In this document: positions 43,312 to 51,999 of the stretch, piece after piece | How positions within the stretch are numbered: the stretch's first letter is position 1 | How the letters are laid out: each line of letters opens with the position of its first letter | Assembly (NCBI GenBank): GCA_017521425.1 | Contig: JAFXCQ010000032.1 | Coordinates: 1-64,000, forward strand | Source: Clostridia bacterium | GTDB lineage: Bacteria > Bacillota > Clostridia > Oscillospirales > Acutalibacteraceae | DNA: 64,000 nt | Direction: 5' to 3' | Notes under the pieces: generated by a model | Database searches by the model: none | What the model saw: only the letters and a program-made list of their open reading frames with translations | What the model was told of the DNA's origin: nothing | Translations under genes and position numbers: made by a program

Positions 43312-45126
43312 ATGGACCCGATTAAAGTTGACTTTTCAGGTAAGGGCAGACCAACTGAGGTTATTATTCCACCAGAAAAGAAAGTTCTTAAAATTATTAT
43401 TGCAATTCTCTTAACAATAATAGGTGGTGCAGTTGCTTACTACTTTATGTTGCCTGCACTTAATTTCAAATCACTTGATTTCTATTATTTTATAGGTGTT
43501 GTTATTGCAATTTATGTTGTTTCAACTTTTATTTTAAGTAAAGCATTTATAAAACCGGAGTATATTCCTTATGTTAAGAAAAGAGCAACAATTCCGGTTA
43601 TCATCGGTCTTGTATTCGCTTTAGTTCTTGGTGTAGGTTACTTAACATCCTGCGAGCTTTTCAGAGCAAAGGCTTACAGCGAGATTATTGATGTAAAAAC
43701 TGAAAACTTCGGTGAGAATGACAAGAGTATCACAACTATTACAAGTCTTAAAGATTTTTCAGCAGTTCCTATGATTGATAAGGAAGTTGCAGAAAACCTT
43801 GCAAACAAAAAATTGGGTGAACTTTCAGAATATGTTTCTCAGTTTGTTATTGATAGTGCTTACTCAACACAAATCAACTACAAGGGTAACCCTTATAGAA
43901 TTTTCCCACTTAAATACGGTGATGTTTTCAAGTGGTTCAATAATACACGTGACGGTATCCCGGCATATATTGCGGTCAATATGTACACACAGGAAGCAAA
44001 TACTGTGATATTAAAAGATGAAGGTCTTAACAATATTAAAGTTTCAACAAATGAATATTTCAACGAGAAGCTTAATCGTGTGCTTCGCTTTAACTTCCCG
44101 ACATATATGTTTGGGACTCCATCACTTGAAATTGATGAGAGTGGTAAACCTTGGTGGGTATGTGAAGTAGTTGACAAAACTGTTGGTCTTATCGGTGGTA
44201 CTGATGTAATCGGTGTTGTTTTGGTTGACGCAGCAGATAAAAACAACATTAAAGAATTCTCTCTTGAAGAGATAAGAACAAATAAAGATATTCAATGGAT
44301 TGACCAGATTTATTCTGACGATTTACTTGTTAAACAATATAATTACTTCGGTAAATATAACGGTGGCTTTATCAATGCTTACATTGGTCAGTCAGGTGTT
44401 GTTTCTACAACTGAAGGTTCAAGCTATATTGCATCAGGAGATGACGTGTGGCTTTACACAGGTGTTACATCAGTAACCAGTGACGATTCTATTGTAGGCT
44501 TTGCAATTATCAACCAACGTACAAAAGAAGCAGTGTTCCAGAGAATTGCAGGTACTACCGAAAGCGGTGCGCAGAAATCCGCTGAAAGTATCGTTTCTGA
44601 CAAGGGTTGGAAAGCAACATTCCCGGTTCTTCTTAATGTTGATGGTGAAGCAACATACTTTATGGCTCTTAAAGACAACAGTGTTGTAAAAAGTTTTGCA
44701 ATGGTAAGTGTTGAAAGGGTTCAGGATGCCGTAAGAAGTGAAGATGACGCTAACCCTGATATTGAGGCTTGTCTTAAAGCGTATGTCAATAAGGTGAAAT
44801 CAAGTGCAGGTCTTGTGCTTAACATTGACTACAACGCAGTTCTTCCGGATTCTATAAGCGGTGGTGACTCAACAAATAATAATGGCGATGCTACCGACAA
44901 CACAGAATCAACAATTGAGAGTGTAACAGGTGTTATTACAGATATCCGTACCGCAGTAGAAAATGGTAACAGTGTTTATTACATTGCACTTGATGGCAAA
45001 GCAGTTTACTACTCAATGTCTGCAGTAAATAACAATAATGTTGTTATTCTTAACGTTGGCGATACAGTTACAATCACTTACAAAACACAAGAAGGTAAAA
45101 TTATTCCTGCTAAAACAATTAAATAA
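43312..45126 (+). CDS. Large membrane protein of unknown function
   Basis: I do not recognise this 604-residue protein. Residues about 24-46, 55-78 and 92-112 are membrane helices (IIIAILLTIIGGAVAYYF, FYYFIGVVIAIYVVSTF, IPVIIGLVFALVLGVGYL). After a cysteine (SCELF) comes a roughly 480-residue extracytoplasmic part with mixed strands and repeated aromatic motifs (KPWWVCEVVD, IQWIDQIYSDDLLVKQYN). The C-terminal 70 residues after an S/T/N-rich linker (DSTNNNGDATDNTEST) form a small OB-like domain (VYYIALDGKAVYYS). AGGAGG lies before the ATG. Own promoter, strong terminator. Confidence 0.78.
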   Translation: MDPIKVDFSGKGRPTEVIIPPEKKVLKIIIAILLTIIGGAVAYYFMLPALNFKSLDFYYFIGVVIAIYVVSTFILSKAFIKPEYIPYVKKRATIPVIIGLVFALVLGVGYLTSCELFRAKAYSEIIDVKTENFGENDKSITTITSLKDFSAVPMIDKEVAENLANKKLGELSEYVSQFVIDSAYSTQINYKGNPYRIFPLKYGDVFKWFNNTRDGIPAYIAVNMYTQEANTVILKDEGLNNIKVSTNEYFNEKLNRVLRFNFPTYMFGTPSLEIDESGKPWWVCEVVDKTVGLIGGTDVIGVVLVDAADKNNIKEFSLEEIRTNKDIQWIDQIYSDDLLVKQYNYFGKYNGGFINAYIGQSGVVSTTEGSSYIASGDDVWLYTGVTSVTSDDSIVGFAIINQRTKEAVFQRIAGTTESGAQKSAESIVSDKGWKATFPVLLNVDGEATYFMALKDNSVVKSFAMVSVERVQDAVRSEDDANPDIEACLKAYVNKVKSSAGLVLNIDYNAVLPDSISGGDSTNNNGDATDNTESTIESVTGVITDIRTAVENGNSVYYIALDGKAVYYSMSAVNNNNVVILNVGDTVTITYKTQEGKIIPAKTIK

Positions 45127-45130
45127 TTTA

Positions 45131-45175
45131 TTATCCCCTATGCAATTTGAATTTGCATAGGGGATAAATTTTTTT
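45131..45175. terminator. Strong terminator
   Basis: TTATCCCCTATGCAA pairs with TTGCATAGGGGATAA (15 bp) followed by a T-run; it separates the membrane protein from the convergent mannosidase. Confidence 0.92.
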
Positions 45176-47582
45176 AAATAATCAACATTTCTTCTTCTCT
45201 CAACTCACCATTCTCATAAACAACAGTTTTAACTTCATATTTGCCGAAATTAAGTGGTAGTGTAACAGAGTTAACTGAAAGTGAAGTTTTAATTGATTCA
45301 CAACTGTTATTAAGAAGACGGAAAATTGTTGCGTTTTTACCATCTGCCTTTTTCATAGTAACGAGTGAAATTATATCGTCACCTAATGAAACTGAAAAAT
45401 CTTGTTCTTTGTTAGAAGATGGCACAGGGAAAAGGTTAAGTGCATAAGGTTTTTGCGTGAATTCTTGTGATTTTCTTTCGAGTTTATTTGTATCAGTGAC
45501 AGTTAATCTGAATGAAAAACTGTTTTCACCCTGGTCAATTTTCTTTGTAAAGCGGTCAGTTGGAATTAACTGACGGTCATTTATCGGGTGAGCACAGTAG
45601 GTAACACCACGAACAAGTGAAATGTACAAAGCATCATTTTCAAAATGACTGCCATAAGTACCGTTATTTATAAGTGCAAGACTCTTATTGTTATTGTCAA
45701 GTGCAATAAATCTTAAAGCAACATTTTCTCTTGCATCAGTAAATAATTCTTCAGTACCAAAAGCAGTTTGTCCAATTAAAGTACCATTTATAGCAACAGG
45801 TACTTTTAACTTGATGATTTTATCAATATCTCCCATAAAGAGAGTTACATCTATGTCGATATCATCATTGAGCTTGTAGATTTTATACTTTACTGTTGCT
45901 CTTGTATTTTCGTGCTCGAAAAATGCCTCTACACCAAGAAAAATATCACCATCTTCAATTACCTGAATGCTCTTCATGTTTTTGAAAACACCACTTGGAT
46001 TTTTTGAAAGGTTAAAGGCTTTTTCGTCCGTGCCCATTCTTTTTTGTTGCTCGTCGCTCATCCCCCAAGGGTCAGAGTTATCTGTGAATGCAACCAATTC
46101 AAAACCGTTTTTTATGTAGTTAACACCATCAATACTATATCTTTTTAAAAGACCAGTTTCGCTATCAATTTCAACATATTTTCTGTCGTTTTTAAAGATA
46201 AGACTTTTATTTTTTTCTTTATCCTTGATTTTCTCGAATTCTACAAAAACAGAAAATCTGTTAAGCTCAAGTGGTTTTAATTTGGCTTCAAAAGCAATTC
46301 TTTTACGCCAGTCAAGATTTAGATTGCTTTCTTCTTTAATAACCTGATATTTAACTTCGTTTCCACCTTCGTCAAATACGGTAAGTTTTGAATACAATTC
46401 ATCTGACCAGTTCTGGTCCTGTAACATGAATTCACACTCGACTGTATCTTCTAATTCATAAGGGTGTGGGTTGAACACAAAAATAGGGTATTCGCCCGGG
46501 CGTGATACATCTTTTACTGATGAAAGAGCAAAAATTGCTCTCGTTTTGAGCCTTTCTGCTTCTAAAAGACCGTGGTCTAAAAGCTTTAAGCCATTATCCT
46601 CACCACATTGAATTGAAGAACCTGGGAGTACATCGTGAAATTCTGTATTTAATAAGTCTTCTGTTATTTCGTGAATTTTTTCTTCAGGATATTCTTTTAA
46701 AAGTCCTTTGTTGTAAGCGGTAGTAAGAATTTTTTCAGTAAAGAAAAGTTCATTTTCAAGTAAAGCATGTTTTTTCTTTACTCTGTACATAGAAGTGTAA
46801 CAACCGGGCATTGAAATTCTTAAAGATTTATTGAATGAATATGTAGGCTTGACCTCCTCAAAATATTTTTCAGGGGTTGAGTGTAAGTATTCATTTTCTG
46901 AAGTGTTTATTAAATCTGTAATGTCTGTTAAATCTTTATCTGATGGTCCGCCACCGTGATTGCCGACACCCCATAAAACAAGACAAGTCTCGTGTTTGTT
47001 ATCATTAGCACGTCTTTCAATAACTTCTCTTGAATTACCAAGAGGTGAATTATATCCGTGTGCGCGTAATGCTTTTATTTTGCTTCCGTCAAGACCAACC
47101 CAATAAAATAAATCATCTTCTAAATCTAACTGACTGTCATAAGGACGAGTGAAAATATAACTATCCTGACCGCACTTTTTCATAATCTGCACAAGACCTA
47201 CTGTATGCCCGAATGGGTCAAAGTTAATCGCAGTAGTAGGGTGAACCTGGAATTTTTCTGAAAAATACCTTTTTGCTTCTAAAATTTGTCTTACAAAGCT
47301 TTCACCCGAAGGCATATTACAGTCAGGTTGTAAATACCAGCCACCCATAATATGCCATTTGCCTTTTTTTACTAATTCTTGAATTTTAGAAAAAAGCTCA
47401 GGAGCATATTCTTCAACATATTTATAAACAGTCACTTCGTTATGACAAAATATGTAGTTGTGCTTTTCTGCTAAATTTACTGCGGATTGAAAAGTTGAAA
47501 GCACTGCACTCGCACCTTCTTGCCAGTCCCATTGCCATATCGGGTCTATATGTGCGTTGCATATTAAGTGAATCCTTTTCAT
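45174..47582 (-). CDS. GH38 alpha-mannosidase-like glycoside hydrolase (shorter form)
   Basis: The 802-residue protein starts MKRIHLICNAHIDPIWQWD, with zinc His11 and Asp13; FDPFGHTVGLVQIMKKCGQD holds the likely nucleophile aspartate and TEFHDVLPGSSIQ is a further family site. The C-terminal half is beta-rich. No signal peptide is present, so it acts in the cytosol. Its ATG overlaps the metH stop codon by 4 bases, an odd partner for a one-carbon operon. It shares family motifs with the 15.4 kb enzyme but is 254 residues shorter and clearly diverged. Confidence 0.9.
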   Translation of the reverse strand: MKRIHLICNAHIDPIWQWDWQEGASAVLSTFQSAVNLAEKHNYIFCHNEVTVYKYVEEYAPELFSKIQELVKKGKWHIMGGWYLQPDCNMPSGESFVRQILEAKRYFSEKFQVHPTTAINFDPFGHTVGLVQIMKKCGQDSYIFTRPYDSQLDLEDDLFYWVGLDGSKIKALRAHGYNSPLGNSREVIERRANDNKHETCLVLWGVGNHGGGPSDKDLTDITDLINTSENEYLHSTPEKYFEEVKPTYSFNKSLRISMPGCYTSMYRVKKKHALLENELFFTEKILTTAYNKGLLKEYPEEKIHEITEDLLNTEFHDVLPGSSIQCGEDNGLKLLDHGLLEAERLKTRAIFALSSVKDVSRPGEYPIFVFNPHPYELEDTVECEFMLQDQNWSDELYSKLTVFDEGGNEVKYQVIKEESNLNLDWRKRIAFEAKLKPLELNRFSVFVEFEKIKDKEKNKSLIFKNDRKYVEIDSETGLLKRYSIDGVNYIKNGFELVAFTDNSDPWGMSDEQQKRMGTDEKAFNLSKNPSGVFKNMKSIQVIEDGDIFLGVEAFFEHENTRATVKYKIYKLNDDIDIDVTLFMGDIDKIIKLKVPVAINGTLIGQTAFGTEELFTDARENVALRFIALDNNNKSLALINNGTYGSHFENDALYISLVRGVTYCAHPINDRQLIPTDRFTKKIDQGENSFSFRLTVTDTNKLERKSQEFTQKPYALNLFPVPSSNKEQDFSVSLGDDIISLVTMKKADGKNATIFRLLNNSCESIKTSLSVNSVTLPLNFGKYEVKTVVYENGELREEEMLII

Positions 47583-49975
47583 TGTGCGTTCTCCTCTGCG
47601 AATCTTACAGTTTCCATAGCATCCTTTGCGTACTTGTCAGCACCTATTTTGTCAGCATATTCCTGTGTCAGAACAGCACCACCAACTACAACTTTACACC
47701 AAGGTGCTTTAGTTTTTAGAAGTTTAATTGTTTCTTCCATAGCGGGTACAGTAGTTGTCATAAGTGCGCTAAGACCTACAAGCTTAGCCTTTGTTTCAAC
47801 TACTGCATTGACTACGGCTTCAGGTGGTACGTCTTTACCTAAATCTATTACATCAAAGCCATAATTTTCGAGTAAGAGCTTCACTATATTCTTACCTATA
47901 TCGTGAATATCACCGTGAACAGTAGCAATTACAAAAGTGCCTTTTGACTTTGCTTTTTCACCATTCTGCATAAATTCTTTTATAACCTCAAAAGCACTTT
48001 TTGCAGACTCAGCACTCATTAAAAGTTGAGGTAAATAAATAGTTTTGTTCTCAAAACCACTACCTACTTCATTAAGTGCAGGAATTATTTCACTATTTAC
48101 AATGTCAAGCGGCGCTTTAGTTTTTAAAAGCTCTTTTGTGATTTCGCTTGCCTTCTCTTTAAAGCCTTTTATAACAGAAAACATAAGCTCAGAAGAATAA
48201 TTTTCAGAAACAGAAGCGGTATCTTTTTTATTATCAATTACAGTAGAAGTGAATTTATCTGCAACACTTATGTAGTCGGTACAGTTTTCATCAAGTCCTT
48301 TTAATGCCTTAAAGGTGTAATATGTTTTCATCATTTCGCTTGAGTATGGATTCATAATTGCACCTGAAAGACCATTCTCAAGTGCTAATGCAAAGAATAC
48401 ACTGTTTAAAACATCTCTGTTAGGAAGTCCGAAAGAAACATTAGAAACACCTAATGAGGTGTGACAACCGAGCTCGTTTTTAATAATATTAAGAGCTTTT
48501 AGTGTTTCGTTTGCAGCATTTGGGTCGGCGCTTATTGTCATAGCAAGGGTATCAAAAATAATGTTGTTCTTCGCTATTCCATATTCCTTTGCGATACTTA
48601 AAATATTTTTTGCAATTTCTACTCTGCCTTCTGCAGTTTCTGGAATACCATTTTCATCTAATGTGAGTGCAACAACTACACCACCGTATTTTTTTACAAG
48701 TGGGAATATTGCATTCATACTTTCTTTTTTACCGTTTACAGAATTTATAAGTGCTTTACCATTGTAAACACGAAGAGCATTTTCCATGGCACCAACATCA
48801 GCAGTATCAATTTGTAATGGTAAATCTATAACTGCCTGTAATTCTTCGACAGTCTTTTTTAGCATTTCATTTTCGTCAATATCAGGAAGACCGACATTGA
48901 CATCAAGAATATGCACACCTTTTTCCTGCTGACTTACACCCTCGTTTAAAATATAAGCAATATCGTTTTCAATAAGTGCTTGCTTAAATCGTTTTTTACC
49001 AGTCGGGTTTATTCTTTCGCCAATAAGAATTGGTGTATTTAAAAATTCAACTGCCTTTGTGTATGATGATACAACAGTTAAATTCTTGTTTTTAATTTCA
49101 AGTGGTTTTAAATCTTTGGATTTTTCTGTAAGTGCTTTTATGTAGTCAGGGGTAGTACCACAACAACCACCAACAACACGAAGCCCTTTTTTTATAAGTT
49201 CAGTAACTTCTTCTGAGAATTCTTCAGGTGTTACATTAAATTGTGTTTTACCATTCTTTACTTCAGGTAGTCCTGCATTTGGTTTAAGAATTACGGGTAC
49301 AGATGCATTTTCTAATAATTCCATTGCTACATTTGCAAGTTGTTTTGGACCTAATGAACAGTTTGCACCTATTGCAGTAGCACCCATTCCCTCAAGTAAT
49401 GCAACCATTGCGGCAGGGGAAGCACCTGTCATGAGTTTTCCGTCTTCGTTATATGCATTTGAAACTAAAACAGGTAACCCACAGTTTTCTTTTACTGCAA
49501 GAAGTGCCGCTTTGGTTTCATAAGAATCATTCATTGTTTCTATTAAAACAAGGTCAACACCATATTTTGCACCAAGTTTTACGGTTTTTGAAAAAACTGT
49601 TACAGCTTCTTCAAAATCTAAATCACCTAATGGTTTTAGAAGTTTACCGGTAGGCCCGATATCAAGCGCTATGAATTTTTCGTGTGGTGTGCTTGAAAGC
49701 TCTCTTGCTTTTTTTGCATTACAAATAGCAGATTTTATTATTTCTTCTAATTCCTCATCACTAAACTTCAAAGAGTTTGCACCAAAAGTGTTAGTGCAAA
49801 CTACATTACTACCGCTATTAAAATAACTTTTATGAATATCTGTGATAATTTCCGGGTGCGAAATATTCCACTTTTCAGGATGTTCACCAGGCTTTAAGCC
49901 TCCAGCCTGAAGCAACGTACCCATTCCACCGTCAAGGTAAACTATGTTATTTTTTAAATATTCTGAAAAATTCAT
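47579..49975 (-). CDS. metH: Cobalamin-dependent methionine synthase (without activation domain)
   Basis: The protein transfers a methyl group from methyl-tetrahydrofolate to homocysteine through B12. It has the homocysteine domain (IVYLDGGMGTLLQ, GANCSLGP and GGCCGTTP with zinc cysteines), the pterin-binding domain (about 310-580, GERINPTGKKRFKQAL) and the B12 cap and binding domains (ATVHGDIHDIGKN with the cobalt-binding His). The reactivation domain of the large Escherichia coli enzyme is absent and is encoded by the next gene. ATG 49975 has AAGGTGA 6 bases upstream; ATG 49993 is possible but overlaps that gene. Confidence 0.95.
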   Translation of the reverse strand: MNFSEYLKNNIVYLDGGMGTLLQAGGLKPGEHPEKWNISHPEIITDIHKSYFNSGSNVVCTNTFGANSLKFSDEELEEIIKSAICNAKKARELSSTPHEKFIALDIGPTGKLLKPLGDLDFEEAVTVFSKTVKLGAKYGVDLVLIETMNDSYETKAALLAVKENCGLPVLVSNAYNEDGKLMTGASPAAMVALLEGMGATAIGANCSLGPKQLANVAMELLENASVPVILKPNAGLPEVKNGKTQFNVTPEEFSEEVTELIKKGLRVVGGCCGTTPDYIKALTEKSKDLKPLEIKNKNLTVVSSYTKAVEFLNTPILIGERINPTGKKRFKQALIENDIAYILNEGVSQQEKGVHILDVNVGLPDIDENEMLKKTVEELQAVIDLPLQIDTADVGAMENALRVYNGKALINSVNGKKESMNAIFPLVKKYGGVVVALTLDENGIPETAEGRVEIAKNILSIAKEYGIAKNNIIFDTLAMTISADPNAANETLKALNIIKNELGCHTSLGVSNVSFGLPNRDVLNSVFFALALENGLSGAIMNPYSSEMMKTYYTFKALKGLDENCTDYISVADKFTSTVIDNKKDTASVSENYSSELMFSVIKGFKEKASEITKELLKTKAPLDIVNSEIIPALNEVGSGFENKTIYLPQLLMSAESAKSAFEVIKEFMQNGEKAKSKGTFVIATVHGDIHDIGKNIVKLLLENYGFDVIDLGKDVPPEAVVNAVVETKAKLVGLSALMTTTVPAMEETIKLLKTKAPWCKVVVGGAVLTQEYADKIGADKYAKDAMETVRFAEENAQ

Positions 49976-49989
49976 TTTTTTCACCTTAA

Positions 49990-50583
49990 TCATTTAATAA
50001 TACCAACAAAAGCAGTAACAGATTTTGTTGGCGACATAAGAAGACTATCATTTAAAGTAAGTCCGATTTTCTTACTGCAATCAAGAACTTTAAAAATATC
50101 TTTTTGTGTTGTTAATTCCAAATCACCAAAACCCGGACTGAATCTTGGTTTTAAATTAACCTTTAAATCTTTCTTTATATCTTCTAAAAATTCATCGCAA
50201 AGAGCTTCAATCTGTGCAGCACCGATTGATTGGAAAAACAATGCTTTAGTAGGGGAAAGCTTGCCGTGTTTCATAATAAGTCTGTCAATTTCTGTACCAA
50301 GGGTTGCACCAAAAACAATAACTCTTTCACAATTTTTTAAATTTAAACTGAGTTTTTCTGAATTAACTCTGAAAGCATCAAAATCAATGCTTTTTTCAAT
50401 GGCTTTCACAGGCAAAACACAGTAACAGACCTTATAAGATAGCTTTGATTTAACTTCTTCAATACATTCGTTTAAAAGCTTTTCTATTTCGGGTGTTACA
50501 TCTTTGCAATCCCCATATCTTAATATTTCCTTTTTGTTAAAAGGCAAATTGTTATAAGTTTTAGTTAAAACTGCAGTATTCAT
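49990..50583 (-). CDS. Vitamin B12-dependent methionine synthase activation domain protein
   Basis: The 197-residue protein matches the stand-alone MetH activation domain of Clostridia, which reactivates oxidised cobalamin using SAM. LNLKNCERVIVFGATLGTEI, ALFFQSIGAAQIEALCDEF, RFSPGFGDLELTTQKDIF and LMSPTKSVTAFVGI are the family signatures, including SPGFGDL. It lies between metF and metH and overlaps metF by 4 bases, so the three genes are translated together. Confidence 0.93.
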   Translation of the reverse strand: MNTAVLTKTYNNLPFNKKEILRYGDCKDVTPEIEKLLNECIEEVKSKLSYKVCYCVLPVKAIEKSIDFDAFRVNSEKLSLNLKNCERVIVFGATLGTEIDRLIMKHGKLSPTKALFFQSIGAAQIEALCDEFLEDIKKDLKVNLKPRFSPGFGDLELTTQKDIFKVLDCSKKIGLTLNDSLLMSPTKSVTAFVGIIK

Positions 50584-51458
50584 TTTCCTATAATATCTGA
50601 AAGGTTGCTTTGTATTTTTTCTGCAACATCAGGTTTGTTCATTGAGTAAACGTGAATGTTGGTAAGACCATTTGCGTAAAGGTCTATAATCTGGTCAGTT
50701 GCATAAGCAATACCCGCTTGCTTCATAGCGTCAGGGTCGCTACCGAATTTATCTACAAGACTTTTAAAACGCTGTGGCATAAATGAGCCTGAAAGCTTAA
50801 TTGCTCTTTCTACTTGTTTTGCGTTTGTAATTGGCATAATACCAGGGACAATAGGTACAGTAATTCCTGCTTCGCGGATTTTATAAAGGAAGTTGTAAAG
50901 GAGATTGTTGTCAAAAAACATCTGTGTTGTAAGAAAATCACAACCAGCCTCCACTTTTTCTTTTAATCTTTTAATATCATCTTTCTGATTAGTGCTTTCA
51001 GGGTGAATTTCGGGGTAACAAGCACCACCAATGCAGAAGTCAGGATTTATACTTTTAAGCTCCCTGATTAAATCTGTTGCGTAGTTATAGTCCCATTTGC
51101 TTCTGTCTGCGTTTTCAAGCTCCGTAGGAATATCTCCACGAAGAGCCATAACGTTTTCTATACCTGCGTTTTTAATATCCACGATTCTTTCACGTACAGT
51201 TTCTTTAGTAGAAGAAACACAGGTGAGATGTGCAAGAGTTGGCACATTGTACATTTTCTTAATATTTTTTGCTATTTCTAAAGTGTATTTACTTGTGCCT
51301 CCACCAGCACCATATGTAACACTCATAAATGCGGGGTTTAATTTAGCAATTTCTTCAGTTGCTGTTTTCACACTCTCAAAACTTGTTTCAGTTTTAGGGG
51401 GGAAAACTTCAAATGATAAGGATAATGTTTCTTTTTTTAATAAGTCGATGATTTTCAT
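50580..51458 (-). CDS. metF: 5,10-methylenetetrahydrofolate reductase
   Basis: MetF makes methyl-tetrahydrofolate for MetH, using FAD. The 292-residue protein has LSFEVFPPKTETSF, FMSVTYGAGGGTSKYTLE, LAHLTCVSSTKE, NVMALRGDIPTE, CIGGACYPEIHPES, FLTTQMFFDN and PIVPGIMPI, all family sites. AGGAG lies 9 bases before the ATG. It leads the metF-activator-metH-mannosidase set. I saw no SAM riboswitch or S-box elements in the 80-base leader. Confidence 0.95.
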   Translation of the reverse strand: MKIIDLLKKETLSLSFEVFPPKTETSFESVKTATEEIAKLNPAFMSVTYGAGGGTSKYTLEIAKNIKKMYNVPTLAHLTCVSSTKETVRERIVDIKNAGIENVMALRGDIPTELENADRSKWDYNYATDLIRELKSINPDFCIGGACYPEIHPESTNQKDDIKRLKEKVEAGCDFLTTQMFFDNNLLYNFLYKIREAGITVPIVPGIMPITNAKQVERAIKLSGSFMPQRFKSLVDKFGSDPDAMKQAGIAYATDQIIDLYANGLTNIHVYSMNKPDVAEKIQSNLSDIIGK

Positions 51459-51487
51459 TAGTTTTTTCTCCTTTACAAAACTGCACC

Positions 51488-51530
51488 GAAAGATGCAACA
51501 TCACTTGCCTTGAGGCAAACTTAGTTGTTG
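51488..51530. repeat. Mini-hairpin string, copy 2
   Basis: Read on the minus strand: AACTAAGTTTGCC-TCA-AGGCAAGTG followed by ATGTT and GCATC-TTTC-GGTGC. It matches copy 1 in the TAAGTTTGCCTnnnGGCAAGTG part, on the opposite strand. Confidence 0.55.
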
Positions 51531-51538
51531 AAATTATA

Positions 51539-51853
51539 TTAACCTTTCGGCAAACAAAACTCTATTTTCCATTCATCAATACTAATTGCGCCTATTGTTA
51601 TTATTTCTACTTCATTCCATCTGTCTTTTATAGATTTTCCATCAAAAATGGGGGCTTCAAATAACTCTTTAGCGGTTTTAAACTCACAACCGCCTTCAAT
51701 ATCGCAATAACCTACCCAATAGGGTAATTCGTATTGGGGCAGATAACCTATAAAATGCTCAATTTGTTGAGGGTCATTTCTGAAATAAAACGATGTTTCA
51801 TCTATATTGATAGCTTTTTTATCAAAAAGGTTGAATAGTTTTTCGTATTTCAT
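51539..51853 (-). CDS. Small protein of unknown function
   Basis: I do not recognise this 104-residue protein. I start it at ATG 51853, preceded by AAGGAAAGGGC; a longer frame to 51970 runs into the hairpin string. The protein is acidic and aromatic-rich (SFYFRNDPQQIEHFIGYLP, WVGYCDIEGGCEF, SIDEWKIEFCLPKG), cytosolic, with no catalytic motif. It could be an uncharacterised regulator or an immunity-like protein; I do not assign a role. Confidence 0.65.
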   Translation of the reverse strand: MKYEKLFNLFDKKAINIDETSFYFRNDPQQIEHFIGYLPQYELPYWVGYCDIEGGCEFKTAKELFEAPIFDGKSIKDRWNEVEIITIGAISIDEWKIEFCLPKG

Positions 51854-51903
51854 AATAAAAATGCCCTTTCCTTGCTTATGATTGAATATAGTGATGTTTA
51901 TAA

Positions 51904-51999
51904 GATGATTTGATTTGCATTTTAATGCCGTAAGGCAAATCATGCATCGTAAGATGCAAATTATGAACATCAGTTCAATTTATGCTTTGCAAATCATTG
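51904..51999. repeat. Mini-hairpin string, copy 3 (four hairpins)
   Basis: Four tiny hairpins follow each other: TGCC-GTAA-GGCA (51926-51937), TGCATC-GTAA-GATGCA (51943-51958), GAAC-ATCA-GTTC (51965-51976) and TGC-TTT-GCA (51983-51991). The linkers between them are similar: AATCA, AATTAT, AATTTA, AATCATTG. The last linker holds the stop codon of rlmD. Confidence 0.65.

Noticed and set aside
51459-51538. Possible SAM riboswitch in front of metF
   Set aside because: The 80-base leader has no S-box or SMK-type conserved segments; the hairpins seen belong to the mini-hairpin repeat.
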